Source of the DNA: JAEUJM01 sp964635055
Lineage (GTDB): Bacteria > Actinomycetota > Acidimicrobiia > Acidimicrobiales > DATDAH01
Direction: 5' to 3'
Assembly: GCA_964635055.1 (NCBI GenBank)
Contig: CAZWMT010000012.1
Span: forward strand, 1 to 64,000
DNA: 64,000 nt
Positions 7,340 to 15,991 of the stretch are shown piece after piece; positions within the stretch are counted from its first letter, which is position 1; every line of letters starts with the position of its first letter. The notes beneath the pieces are model-generated. The model was not told the origin of the DNA and did not search any database. It saw only the letters and a list, made by a program, of their open reading frames with translations. A program made the position numbers and the translations under genes.

Positions 7340-7554
7340 GCCGTGGCGAGGCGACGTTCCCGGAGGGCGGCGAACTCGATGGCGGCCCGGACGTGCTCGG
7401 GCGTGAGCTCCGGGAAGTCGGCGACGATCTGCTCGGTGGTCATCCCCGACGCCAGGTACTCGAGGACGTCGTAGACGGCGATCCGGGTGCCGATGAAGCA
7501 CGGCTTGCCGCTACGCACACCCGGGCGGGTCTCGATCACCGTGGTCAGATCCAT
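7336..7554 (-). CDS. DUF433-domain antitoxin-like protein
   Basis: This 72-residue protein has the full DUF433 pattern: an N-terminal IETRPGVRSGKPCFIGTRI segment, then YDVLEYLASGMTTEQIVADF, a helix-turn-helix-like unit, and the conserved PELTPEHVRAAIEFA helix. Members pair with DUF5615 PIN-like toxins. Here the partner immediately downstream is truncated, so this is an orphan antitoxin. ATG 7554 gives the usual family start (MDLTTVIE); an in-frame GTG at 7575 is less likely. It is the last gene before the right attachment site. Confidence 0.8.
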   Translation of the reverse strand: MDLTTVIETRPGVRSGKPCFIGTRIAVYDVLEYLASGMTTEQIVADFPELTPEHVRAAIEFAALRERRLATA

Positions 7555-7637
7555 CGGATTGAACGGTACCCCCACCCACCGGACTACGGGCAGAGGGTTC
7601 CTCGCGACGGTATAGCTGAGTACCCGAGCCGGAGGCG

Positions 7638-7659
7638 GCGTGACCCTAGCGTGACCTTA
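7638..7659. repeat. Tandem 11-bp direct repeat near attR
   Basis: GCGTGACCCTA at 7638-7648 is followed without a gap by GCGTGACCTTA at 7649-7659, one mismatch apart. The pair lies 100 bp inside the right attachment site, upstream of the DUF433 gene. Integrase arm sites, an excisionase site or a repressor site are all possible. Confidence 0.4.
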
Positions 7660-7759
7660 CGGACGGACATCACCGGTCACAGGGCGACACGCACGGACAC
7701 GCCGCATCACTGCTGACCTGGGCAAACGGACGAATCCCCTGGTCAGGCGGCCCCCTCCG

Positions 7760-7809
7760 ATCAGCTTCCCAAGCTGAGAACGCGGGTTCGATTCCCGTCA
7801 CCCGCTCCA
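7760..7809. repeat. attR: second copy of the tRNA-Gly 3' repeat
   Basis: These 50 bases are identical to 3088-3137, including the T-arm and CCA. The 5' half of a tRNA is missing here, so this copy is not a functional tRNA gene and marks the right end of the island. Confidence 0.9.
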
Positions 7810-8248
7810 GTGCCAAGGCCCCGGATCAGCCGGTGTTCTCGCGGCTGAACGTCTCGACCATCGGGTCCGCCCTACCGCTCCGAGCCCGAAGCCTCGATCG
7901 TCGCCCAGCGGACGCTCTCGGATTCCAGGACTCCAGGGAGAACCCCTCCGATGCGGGCGGGGACAACCAGACCTCAGCGCGAAGCGTGAGGCCGGCGGCA
8001 ACGGCCTCGAGATTCAGGAGGTTCAACTGGGCGTGCCTGCGAGCGAGATGCGCGCATGGCTCTCGGTGCCTTCTCGACGCTGGCCCATCAGACCGATGTC
8101 GCGCGATGCACCGCGCCCGTCTCCGTTCTCGACATCATCCAAGGTGATCGACGGGCCTTCGGGCGCATCGACGCCGCTGCCTCGCAGAGCCGAACTCGAC
8201 CGAGGTCTACTGTGTGCTCCGGCCGGGTGCTCGAGAAGGACGTGTCAG
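7810..8248. other. Non-coding or degenerate stretch to the right of the island
   Basis: No convincing gene is seen. Short open frames exist on both strands but lack start signals and recognisable motifs. The composition resembles decayed coding DNA, and the only functional signal I can point to is the GAAGGA Shine-Dalgarno at 8235-8240 for the next gene. Confidence 0.4.
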
Positions 8249-9655
8249 GTGGCTGATGGTGAACTCGAGCGGATCGAGCAGGAGGTGCCGCCGACCGAGG
8301 ACGAGGTCGCAGTCTTGCGCAGCGGCGGGATCCTCATCCTGGACGGGCCGCAGGCCGTCATCGATCGGCTGATCGCCGGCGATCCGGCATTGCGAGCGGC
8401 GCGGCCGGTCGAGCCGTCGTCCGCCGCCGGCCTTGGCGCGCTCGCCTCCTTGGTACCGCTCATCGGCTCCGTCGGTGGGTCGACCCAGACGGTGTTCCAG
8501 CTCGACGCGGTGGGCCAGGCGCTGTACGAGTCCGGCACCCTGTCCGCCGTCGGTGACGGGTTCTACCGGCTGTTCGGACGGGCGGCCAACGGGATGATCT
8601 CCGACCATGGCGCCCTGAAGCCGCTGGCCATGGCGCCGCAGCAAGCCATGGCGGCGCAGCTCGCGGTCGTGACCCTCGCCCTCACGGCGGCCATCAAGGA
8701 GGTGCAGGAGGCCGTCGAGCGGGTCGAGGAGAAGGTCGACCTCCTCCGAGACCTCCTCGAGGCCAACCGCGACGGTGAGATCATCGGCGCGAACCGGGCG
8801 CTCCGGCGCCGGGCTCAGCAGGTGGGCTTCGACGGAACGATGTCGGACGCCGACTGGCACTCCATCGACGACATCGGTGTCGAGGTCGAGCAGCAGATCG
8901 AACGGCTGCGGTCGTTCATCCGCAAGCGGCTCGCCGCGGCCGAGGACGAGGGTCGGAAGATCTCAGGTCGCCTCGAGGCCGTCGAGCACGCGCGCGACGT
9001 GTCGGAGACCCTCGCGCTGCTCGTGGTCGCCCAGGACAGCCTGTTCCTGTTCCAGCAGCTGCGCGTCCTGCGCATCAAGGCCACTCAGCCTGAGTACGCC
9101 CCGGCGGCGATCGACGAGGCTCGATCCCTCCTCGACCAACACTTCGAGGAGGACGCCGACCTCGTGCTCCGCGTACGGACGCTGGTCGCCGAGCGGGTCG
9201 AGGTCGAAGCCCTCGAGATGGTGCACTTCCTCACCGCGGGGTCCATCGTCCGGTTGGCCCCACAGGTCGACAACTCGCTCTCGTGGTTCGCGTCGCAGCG
9301 GCGGTTGCCGTACGAGACGATCGAGGTTCCGCCCCTGCCTCGAGCGTCCGAGGTGGTCGACGAGGCCCGCGAGCGTGGCCTCGCGATCGCATCGGGAGGC
9401 AGGCAGGCGATCGGAGATCTGGCCGGCAGGATCCGCGACCGCGGCGGGGAGGGGGCCGGCGCAACGGGGATCGGCGCCGGACAGGCCGCCGAGGCGCTCC
9501 CGACCGGGACCGGGACACCAGCGCCCGCTGATCCTGACGAGGGCACGGGACGCTTCTCGAAGCTGCGGTCCGCCGCCATGTCTCGAATCCGCCCTAGGGC
9601 CGATGACAGCGCCACGGCCGGGGACCAGCCGTCGAACCCGGCGGACGGCGACTGA
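8249..9655 (+). CDS. Unknown helical protein with hydrophobic segment and coiled coils
   Basis: The 468-residue product starts at GTG 8249, 8 nt after a GAAGGA Shine-Dalgarno. After an acidic N-terminus comes a Gly/Ala-rich hydrophobic stretch (GLGALASLVPLIGSVGG), a second hydrophobic helix (AAQLAVVTLALTAAIKEV) that runs into a heptad-rich coiled coil (VEEKVDLLRDLLEAN), further long helices, and a Pro/Gly/Ala-rich, disordered C-terminal 80 residues. The hydrophobic-plus-coiled-coil layout could mean membrane association. I do not recognise the family. The TGA overlaps the ATG of the next gene by one base, so the pair is translationally coupled. Confidence 0.6.
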   Translation: MADGELERIEQEVPPTEDEVAVLRSGGILILDGPQAVIDRLIAGDPALRAARPVEPSSAAGLGALASLVPLIGSVGGSTQTVFQLDAVGQALYESGTLSAVGDGFYRLFGRAANGMISDHGALKPLAMAPQQAMAAQLAVVTLALTAAIKEVQEAVERVEEKVDLLRDLLEANRDGEIIGANRALRRRAQQVGFDGTMSDADWHSIDDIGVEVEQQIERLRSFIRKRLAAAEDEGRKISGRLEAVEHARDVSETLALLVVAQDSLFLFQQLRVLRIKATQPEYAPAAIDEARSLLDQHFEEDADLVLRVRTLVAERVEVEALEMVHFLTAGSIVRLAPQVDNSLSWFASQRRLPYETIEVPPLPRASEVVDEARERGLAIASGGRQAIGDLAGRIRDRGGEGAGATGIGAGQAAEALPTGTGTPAPADPDEGTGRFSKLRSAAMSRIRPRADDSATAGDQPSNPADGD

Positions 9656-10146
9656 TGGCGACACCGGCGAAGCGCCCTGCGGTCGGGAAGGGCAGAGCGG
9701 CGGTGGACCGACTGACGGCTCAAGCCCTCAGTGCCCTACAGGACCCGAAGGTTCGCGCCGAGCTCGTCGAGCACGGTCGTGCGGTCGTGGAAGCGACCCA
9801 GCAGTGGATAGCGGACCGAAAGAAGCGCGAAGGCCCGTCGTTCACAGATCGGTTGGCGGAGAGGGTCGGCGGCCGTTTCGGCCAGAAGGGTCTGGAGCGT
9901 CGAGCCGCCAACCTGCGCGCCGCCGTGACCGCGCTCTCCGCCGATTCGCCCACGCTGGCGGTGTCACTTCGCCCCGTGATGAAGTCGCTCGACGACGTGG
10001 CCCGGCTGCTCACGGTCGCCGCCGCGCTGCCGTTCGCCAAGCGGAAGCGGGCACACATGAAGATCGACGATGTACTCGACGAGCTCGAATCCGGCTTCTT
10101 CGATGCCACGCTCGAAGCAGCCCGCCCCGACCCGACCGACGAGTGA
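9655..10146 (+). CDS. Unknown basic helical protein coupled to the upstream gene
   Basis: This 163-residue protein starts in a TGATG overlap with the preceding gene. It has a Lys/Arg-rich N-terminus, long amphipathic helices (AVVEATQQWIADRKKREG, LRPVMKSLDDVARLLTVAAA) and no transmembrane segment or catalytic motif. The helix content suggests a binding partner of the coiled-coil protein encoded upstream. Nothing in it identifies a known family, and its function is open. Confidence 0.55.
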   Translation: MATPAKRPAVGKGRAAVDRLTAQALSALQDPKVRAELVEHGRAVVEATQQWIADRKKREGPSFTDRLAERVGGRFGQKGLERRAANLRAAVTALSADSPTLAVSLRPVMKSLDDVARLLTVAAALPFAKRKRAHMKIDDVLDELESGFFDATLEAARPDPTDE

Positions 10147-10344
10147 GCCCCGATCGCAACTGACGTGCCGATCTGGATCCGCCCGGCGGCGCGACAGCGG
10201 GAGGGGCTCGACCGAGCGTGGCGGTTCGCCGAGCGGGCCGCGACCGCGGGGCCCGAGGGTCGCTGGTGACCGGCGGCGCGACCAGGAGAAGGCCGATCTC
10301 CGCCGGCGCGAGCGGTCTCCCGACGCCGATACCCTCAGCGATCA

Positions 10345-12198
10345 ATGCCCGCTGGGGATCTCGCCACCCGACCGCCCGCCGCCGGGCCGACCGCCACCGG
10401 GCCGGGCGAGGACACCGCTGACGAACCGGCAGCCGTGGGCTTGGGGCCGCTACGGGGCCGGTCGATGCTGGTCCGGCTGCTCGACTCGCACCTGCGCCCG
10501 TACCAGGGGCTGTTGCTCGCCGTGGTCGGGCTGCAGTTCGTGGCCACGATGGCCACGCTGACGCTGCCCAACCTCAACGCCGACATCATCGACAACGGCG
10601 TGGTCACGGGCGACACGGGCTACATCTGGCGGGTCGGCACGATCATGCTGGTCATCACCCTGGTGCAGGTCTGCTTCGCGGTGGGCGCCACCTACTACGG
10701 GTCGAAGGCGGCGATGGCGTTCGGGCGCGACGTGCGCGGCGATCTGTTCGAGCAGGTCACCGACTTCTCGGCCCAGGAGGTGGGCCACTTCGGGGCACCG
10801 TCGCTGATCACCCGGATCACCAACGACGTCACCCAGGTGCAGGTGCTCGTCGTCATGAGCTGCACCATGTTGATCGCGGCGCCCATCACCATCGTGGGCG
10901 GGGTGATCATGGCGATCCGCGAGGACGGGCCACTGTCGCTGCTGCTGCTCGTCAGCGTGCCCGCTCTCGTCCTCAGCGTGGGCAGCGTGGTGGTGCGGAT
11001 GGTGCCCCAGTTCCAGGCGATGCAGTCCCGCATCGACCGGGTGAACGAGGTGCTGCGCGAGCAGATCACGGGCATCCGGGTGGTGCGGGCGTTCATCCGC
11101 GAGCCCGAGGAGTCGGCCCGGTTCGCCATGGCCAACGACGACCTCACCCTCACGTCGCTGCGCGCCGGTCGCCTCCAGGCCTTCATGTTCCCCAGCGTGA
11201 TGGTCGTCCTGAACCTGTCGAGCATCGCCGCGGTGTGGTTGGGGGGGAACCGCATCGGCGCGGGCGACATGCAGATCGGCGCGCTGATCGCGTTCCTCAG
11301 CTACCTCATCCAGATCCTGATGTCGGTGATGATGGCGACGTTCGTGGCCATGCTCTGGCCGCGGGCGGCAGTCTGCGCGGACCGCATCGAGGAGGTGCTC
11401 GACACCGAGTCGTCGGTGGTCCCACCCGAGCACCCCGTCACCACGCTCCCCGAGCGCAACACCCTCGAGCTCACCGACGTGGCCTTCTGCTATCCGGGCG
11501 CCGAGTCGCCCGTGCTCTGCGACATCAGCTTCCGGGCCGAGCCGGGCACGACCACCGCGATCATCGGAAGCACGGGCGCGGGCAAGACGACATTGCTCAA
11601 CCTGATCCCCCGGCTCTTCGACGTCACGTCGGGCCGGGTGTGCGTGGACGGGATCGACGTGCGCGACCTCGATCTCGAGGTGCTGTGGAGCCGGATCGGC
11701 CTGGTGCCCCAGAAGCCGTACCTCTTCTCGGGCACGGTCGCGTCGAACCTGCGCCAGGCCGACCCCGACGCCACCGACGAGGAGCTCTGGCAGGCACTCG
11801 AGATCGCCCAGGCCAAGGACTTCGTCGAGGCCATGCCCGACGGGTTGGACAGCCGCATCAGCCAGGGCGGCACCAACGTGTCGGGCGGCCAGCGTCAGCG
11901 GCTGGCCATCGCCAGGGCGATCGTGCGCAAGCCCGGCATCTTCTTGTTCGACGACTCGTTCTCGGCGCTCGACCTGGCCACCGACGCCCGCCTGCGGGCC
12001 GCGCTGCGGCCGCTTATGGCCACCACCACCGTGTTGATCGTCGCCCAGCGGGTGTCGACCATCATCCACGCCGACCAGATCCTGGTGCTCGAGGACGGCG
12101 AGACGGTCGGCCTGGGCTCGCACCGCGAGCTGCTGGCGACGTGCCCCACCTACGCCGAGATCCTCGAGTCGCAGCGCACCGAGGAGGACGTGGCGTGA
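10345..12198 (+). CDS. ABC exporter half-transporter with degenerate ATP site
   Basis: This 617-residue protein has a six-helix type IV exporter transmembrane domain (about residues 50-335) fused to an ATP-binding domain (about 370-600). Walker A is GSTGAGKTT, the signature is VSGGQRQR, and Walker B ends FLFDDSFSALD, with Asp where the catalytic Glu should be. That substitution is the hallmark of one half of heterodimeric exporters such as TM287/288 and BmrCD. The partner with a canonical Glu is encoded immediately downstream, overlapping by 4 nt. The ATG follows a TACCCT hexamer by 9 nt without a Shine-Dalgarno. Substrate is probably a lipid or drug and cannot be deduced. Confidence 0.93.
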   Translation: MPAGDLATRPPAAGPTATGPGEDTADEPAAVGLGPLRGRSMLVRLLDSHLRPYQGLLLAVVGLQFVATMATLTLPNLNADIIDNGVVTGDTGYIWRVGTIMLVITLVQVCFAVGATYYGSKAAMAFGRDVRGDLFEQVTDFSAQEVGHFGAPSLITRITNDVTQVQVLVVMSCTMLIAAPITIVGGVIMAIREDGPLSLLLLVSVPALVLSVGSVVVRMVPQFQAMQSRIDRVNEVLREQITGIRVVRAFIREPEESARFAMANDDLTLTSLRAGRLQAFMFPSVMVVLNLSSIAAVWLGGNRIGAGDMQIGALIAFLSYLIQILMSVMMATFVAMLWPRAAVCADRIEEVLDTESSVVPPEHPVTTLPERNTLELTDVAFCYPGAESPVLCDISFRAEPGTTTAIIGSTGAGKTTLLNLIPRLFDVTSGRVCVDGIDVRDLDLEVLWSRIGLVPQKPYLFSGTVASNLRQADPDATDEELWQALEIAQAKDFVEAMPDGLDSRISQGGTNVSGGQRQRLAIARAIVRKPGIFLFDDSFSALDLATDARLRAALRPLMATTTVLIVAQRVSTIIHADQILVLEDGETVGLGSHRELLATCPTYAEILESQRTEEDVA

Positions 12199-14069
12199 GC
12201 GAGCGCGACGGCGAGGACAAGGACGACGCCGAGCTGGTGCGCGAGGCCCGGCCGGTCGCGGCCGGGAGGTGGTCGTCGGCGGGCATGCCGATGGAGCGCT
12301 CGGCGGATTTCGCAGCATCGACCCGCCGTCTGCTGGGACGCCTGCGGCCCGAGCGAACGGGCGCGGTGTTCGTGCTGCTCTTCGCGGTGATGAGCGTGAG
12401 CCTGTCGGTCACCGGGCCCCGGATCCTCGGTCGGGCCACCAACGTGATCGTGCAGGGGGTCTTCGGCACGGGCGGCATCGACTACTCCCAGCTCCACCGC
12501 CTGCTCGCCCTCGCCGCGGCCGTCTACCTGGTGTCGGGCACCCTCTCCTACTTCCAGTCCTACGTGCTGGCCGGCGTGGTCCAGCGCACGATGCGGCGCC
12601 TGCGCGCCGAGGTCGAGGAGAAGATCCACCACCTGCCGCTGTCGTACGTGGACCGCCACGCCCGCGGCGACCTGCTCAGCCGGGTGACCAACGACATCGA
12701 CAACGTGGCCCAGAGCCTGCAGCAGACGCTCAGCCAGATGCTCACGTCCACCCTCACCATCGTGGGAGTGATGGTGATGATGTTCACCATCTCGTGGGAG
12801 CTGGCCCTGATCACCCTGCTCACGGTGCCGCTGTCGCTCTACACGGTGCGGGCCATCGCCCGGCGCTCGAAGCCCCGCTTCATCGCCCAGTGGCGCCACA
12901 CCGGCGCACTGAACGCCCAGGTGGAGGAGGCGTTCACCGGCCACGCCCTGATCCAGGTGCTGGGCCGCCGCGACGACGTGCGCCGGACCTTCGACGAGAA
13001 GAACGAGGAGCTGTTCCGCGCCAGCTTCGGCGCGCAGTTCATCTCGGGCACCATCCAGCCGGCGATGATGTTCTTCGGCAACCTCAACTACGTGGCCATC
13101 GCCGTCATCGGCGGCATGCGGGTGGCGTCGGGCACGATGAGCATCGGCGACATCCAGGCCTTCATCCAGTACTCGCGCCAGTTCACCCAGCCGCTCACGC
13201 AGTTGGCGTCGATGGCCAACGTGATGCAGTCGGGCATCGCCTCGGCCGAGCGGGTGTTCCAGCTCCTCGACGCCGAGGAGGAGCCCGCCGACCCGGTCAC
13301 GCCCGTCACCGAGCCGACACCTCGCGGCCGGGTGGAGTTCGACCACGTCCGGTTCTCGTACCTGCCCGACACGCCGCTCATCGAGGACCTGACCTTCACC
13401 GCCGAGCCCGGCCAGACGGTGGCCATCGTGGGTCCCACCGGTGCCGGCAAGACCACCCTGGTCAACCTGATCATGCGCTTCTACGAGCTCGACGGCGGCC
13501 AGATCCGCCTCGACGGCCACGACACCGCGCAGATGACCCGCCGGGAGCTACGCGGCAACATCGGCATGGTGCTGCAGGACACGTGGCTGTTCGGTGGCAC
13601 CATCCGGGAGAACATCGCCTACGGCGACTTCGACGCCACCGACGACCAGATCATGGCCGCGGCCAGGGCCACCTACGTCGACCGCTTCGTGCACTCGCTG
13701 CCCGAGGGCTACGACACCCACCTCGACGACGAGGGCACCACGGTGAGCGCCGGCGAGAAGCAGCTCCTGACCATCGCCCGCGCCTTCCTCGCCGACCCCA
13801 CGATCCTGATCCTCGACGAGGCCACCAGCTCGGTCGACACCCGCACCGAGGTGCTCATCCAGCACGCCATGGCCGCGCTGCGCTCCAACCGCACCAGCTT
13901 CGTGATCGCCCACCGGCTCTCCACGATCCGCGACGCCGACATCATCCTGGTCATGGAGCACGGCCGGATCGTCGAGCAGGGCAACCACGAGGAGCTGCTC
14001 GCCGCCGGCGGCGCCTATCACGACCTCTACCAGGCCCAGTTCGCCGCGGCGGCCGCCGAGGTGGCCTGA
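12195..14069 (+). CDS. ABC exporter half-transporter with canonical catalytic Glu
   Basis: The 624-residue partner starts at GTG 12195 within the end of the previous gene (GTGA overlap). After a charged N-terminal extension it has six membrane helices and an ATP-binding domain. Walker A is GPTGAGKTT, Walker B ends LILDEATSSVD with the catalytic Glu, and the switch His is in VIAHRLST. Its signature reads VSAGEKQL instead of LSGGQ, and because each composite site pairs one protein's Walker A with the other's signature, this degenerate signature completes the same inactive site as the Asp-substituted upstream subunit. The pair would export lipophilic molecules. A convergent MFS exporter begins 6 nt after its stop. 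Confidence 0.93.
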   Translation: MSERDGEDKDDAELVREARPVAAGRWSSAGMPMERSADFAASTRRLLGRLRPERTGAVFVLLFAVMSVSLSVTGPRILGRATNVIVQGVFGTGGIDYSQLHRLLALAAAVYLVSGTLSYFQSYVLAGVVQRTMRRLRAEVEEKIHHLPLSYVDRHARGDLLSRVTNDIDNVAQSLQQTLSQMLTSTLTIVGVMVMMFTISWELALITLLTVPLSLYTVRAIARRSKPRFIAQWRHTGALNAQVEEAFTGHALIQVLGRRDDVRRTFDEKNEELFRASFGAQFISGTIQPAMMFFGNLNYVAIAVIGGMRVASGTMSIGDIQAFIQYSRQFTQPLTQLASMANVMQSGIASAERVFQLLDAEEEPADPVTPVTEPTPRGRVEFDHVRFSYLPDTPLIEDLTFTAEPGQTVAIVGPTGAGKTTLVNLIMRFYELDGGQIRLDGHDTAQMTRRELRGNIGMVLQDTWLFGGTIRENIAYGDFDATDDQIMAAARATYVDRFVHSLPEGYDTHLDDEGTTVSAGEKQLLTIARAFLADPTILILDEATSSVDTRTEVLIQHAMAALRSNRTSFVIAHRLSTIRDADIILVMEHGRIVEQGNHEELLAAGGAYHDLYQAQFAAAAAEVA

Positions 14070-14075
14070 CCCGGA

Positions 14076-15674
14076 TCAGCCGAGGACCATCCCTTCGGCC
14101 GCCGCCGACGGGGGGACGTCGGGCAGGCGGCTCATGCGGAACGAGTTGGCCAATCCCAGCAGGCCGGCGATGATCGGCACCAGGAGCGCGACCTGGAGCG
14201 ACCGATCTCGGGCTTCGGTGTTGATGTCGAGGATGGCCGCTTGGACCTCGGGCGGCTCGTCCACCAACAGCGCCTCGAGCTGGGTGTTGCTCATCACCTC
14301 GGCGTCGGTCTCGAGCGTGTCCGAGATCTGCGCCTGCTGGTCGGCCGGGATCACCGTGCTCTGGTCGGTGAGGTTGGTGAAGCTGAACGCCAACGCCGCC
14401 AGCATGACGCCGCCGGCCATGGCCAGGCCGAACGAGAGCCCGAAGGACCCACCCGCCGAGTTCACCCCGGCTCCCTCACTCACCCGCTCCTCTTCGAGGG
14501 GGCCGAGGGTGTAGTTGTTGAGCTGCGACACCAGCAGGCCCAGGCCCGCCCCCGCGATCACGAGCGGCACGACGAGCGCCCACCCGGACTCGGTGCGGGG
14601 GACGATGGGCACGATCAGCACCATCCCGACGGTCGTGAGGGCGAACCCCACCCGGATGACGGTGCTCGCTCGCCGGCCCCCCGAACGCCTGCCCGCCAGC
14701 ACGGCGACGCCGAACATGGTCAGCGACAGCGGCGCCAGCGACAGGCCCGCCTGCATCGCGTTGTACTCCAGGGTCATCTGCAGGAAGAGAGGGAGCACGA
14801 TCATGGCCCCGCCGAGGCTGATCTGCTGCAACATCTGGGCGGTGATGCCCAGCCGGAAGTGCAGGTTCCGGAACAGGTCCGGGTCGAGCAGCGTCAGCTT
14901 CCCCTGCCGCTTGCGGCGGGTCAGCCACCAGGCCAGCGACCCGAGTCCCACCGCCCCCACGGCGATGATGGCCACGACGAAGCCGCCGCCCTCCTGCCAC
15001 ACCAGGATGCCGAGCACGACACCACCCATGCCGACGACGGACAGGATCGCCCCCACGACATCGATGTGACGGGGGCCCAGGTACGGGACGTCCTTCACCA
15101 GCCGGACGCCCGAGAGGACCACGAGGATCATCACCACCTCGAGGCCGAACCCCACCCGCCACGACAGGAAGGTGGTGACGAACCCGCCGAGCAGGGGACC
15201 GACCGCGGCGGCGATGGCGGCCGCCGCGCCGACGAGCGCATAGGCCTTCTTCTGGGCGGCACCTTCGAAGTTGCCGTGGATGAGCGACTGCATGGCGGGC
15301 AGGAGGAGCGAGGCGCCGAGGCCGCCGATCACCGCCCAGAAGATGACGACGGCGGTGAGGCTCTGGGTGAGGGTCATGGCCGTGGCGCCGACGGCGTAGG
15401 CGAGGAGACCCACGACGTAGGCGCGCTTGCGCCCGATCAGGTCGCCCACCTTGCTGTTGATGAGGATGAACGCCGCCGACACCAGCGCCTCGAGGGCGAT
15501 GGCCGACTGGACACCGCTCGCGGTGGTGTCGAGGTCCTCCACCACCGCCGAGATCGACACGTTCATCAGCGACGTGTCCACCACGAGCACGAACATCGCC
15601 ATGGCCAGCAGCAGGGCGAGGCGGCTGTCGCCCGTGCCCTCGTCAGCGGCCGGCTCGGTCGTGGGACCCGTCAT
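14076..15674 (-). CDS. MFS exporter, DHA2 (EmrB/QacA-like) family
   Basis: This 532-residue protein has about 14 hydrophobic segments and the DHA2 landmarks: the N-terminal ALLLAMAMFVLVVDTSLMNV with the membrane Asp, loop motif GDLIGRKRAYVVG (motif A), and a motif C-like segment GAAAAIAAAVGPLLGGF. Members export drugs or lipids with the proton gradient. An extracellular loop of about 100 residues lies before the final helix, an insertion also seen in some actinobacterial members. The ATG at 15674 lies 6 nt after TAGTCT (15686-15681), so it is probably leaderless. It converges with the ABC exporter genes. Confidence 0.9.
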   Translation of the reverse strand: MTGPTTEPAADEGTGDSRLALLLAMAMFVLVVDTSLMNVSISAVVEDLDTTASGVQSAIALEALVSAAFILINSKVGDLIGRKRAYVVGLLAYAVGATAMTLTQSLTAVVIFWAVIGGLGASLLLPAMQSLIHGNFEGAAQKKAYALVGAAAAIAAAVGPLLGGFVTTFLSWRVGFGLEVVMILVVLSGVRLVKDVPYLGPRHIDVVGAILSVVGMGGVVLGILVWQEGGGFVVAIIAVGAVGLGSLAWWLTRRKRQGKLTLLDPDLFRNLHFRLGITAQMLQQISLGGAMIVLPLFLQMTLEYNAMQAGLSLAPLSLTMFGVAVLAGRRSGGRRASTVIRVGFALTTVGMVLIVPIVPRTESGWALVVPLVIAGAGLGLLVSQLNNYTLGPLEEERVSEGAGVNSAGGSFGLSFGLAMAGGVMLAALAFSFTNLTDQSTVIPADQQAQISDTLETDAEVMSNTQLEALLVDEPPEVQAAILDINTEARDRSLQVALLVPIIAGLLGLANSFRMSRLPDVPPSAAAEGMVLG

Positions 15675-15813
15675 CGTCACAGACTAGGGAGGACGAGGTC
15701 TCGACGCTCGCGATACCCCCCAGTGTATGACCTTCGGCCCTGGTGACCGGCGGGCGGCACGGTCACGATGGGTGCATCAAGCCATCGGGACCCAACCAAC
15801 GGAGCACACCCTC

Positions 15814-15942
15814 ATGAGACTGAACATGGGCACCACCGACCGCATCGTCCGCGCCGTGGTCGTCGCCCTCTTGATGGACGGTGGCCCGGCCAGTGTGTGG
15901 GCGCCCCGCGCCCTCGAGGCCTTCCACGAGTTCTCGAGCTGA
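15814..15942 (+). CDS. Short protein starting like DUF2892 (YgaP-type), probably truncated
   Basis: The 42-codon frame begins MRLNMGTTDRIVRAVVVALL, which matches the usual start of DUF2892 membrane proteins. The expected second half, a second membrane helix and a Cys-Pro motif, is missing; residues after position 21 look unrelated and no other frame restores them. It is either a remnant or a chance short peptide. It converges with the lipid kinase gene, with a hairpin between them. Confidence 0.35.
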   Translation: MRLNMGTTDRIVRAVVVALLMDGGPASVWAPRALEAFHEFSS

Positions 15943-15944
15943 CC

Positions 15945-15980
15945 GCCCGGTCCTGCGCTCCCCGCCCGGGGGGACCGGGC
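15945..15980. terminator. Hairpin between convergent genes
   Basis: Arms GCCCGGTCC (15945-15953) and GGACCGGGC (15972-15980) are perfectly complementary with an 18-nt loop. The hairpin lies between the short DUF2892-like gene and the convergent lipid kinase gene, and may stop transcripts from both sides. No T-run is present. Confidence 0.45.
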
Positions 15981-15991
15981 CGGTCGCCCCG

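Larger units (their letters stand above)
3138..7809. mobile_element. Remnant integrative element (genomic island) in tRNA-Gly, 4.7 kb
   Basis: Boundaries are the 50-bp direct repeats at the tRNA-Gly 3' end and at 7760-7809. Inside are a relaxase N-terminal fragment directly at the left junction, a YxiG-like gene with a frameshift, two unknown genes, an AbiEi/AbiEii toxin-antitoxin operon on the minus strand, and a DUF433 antitoxin with a truncated partner. No integrase, excisionase or replication gene can be recognised, so the element appears immobile and reduced from a larger conjugative or mobilisable ancestor. Several stretches, such as 3400-3520 and 7150-7200, are visibly less GC-rich than the surrounding chromosome. 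Confidence 0.85.

Noticed and set aside
7833..8147. Small frames on both strands right of attR
   Set aside because: No conserved motif, ribosome site or consistent codon pattern. Possibly decayed coding sequence, but not supportable as genes.
10450..12318. Very long open frame on the minus strand, 622 codons
   Set aside because: It is antisense to the ABC transporter gene and rich in His, Gln, Val and Gly, as expected from reverse-strand translation of GC-rich codons. No motifs.
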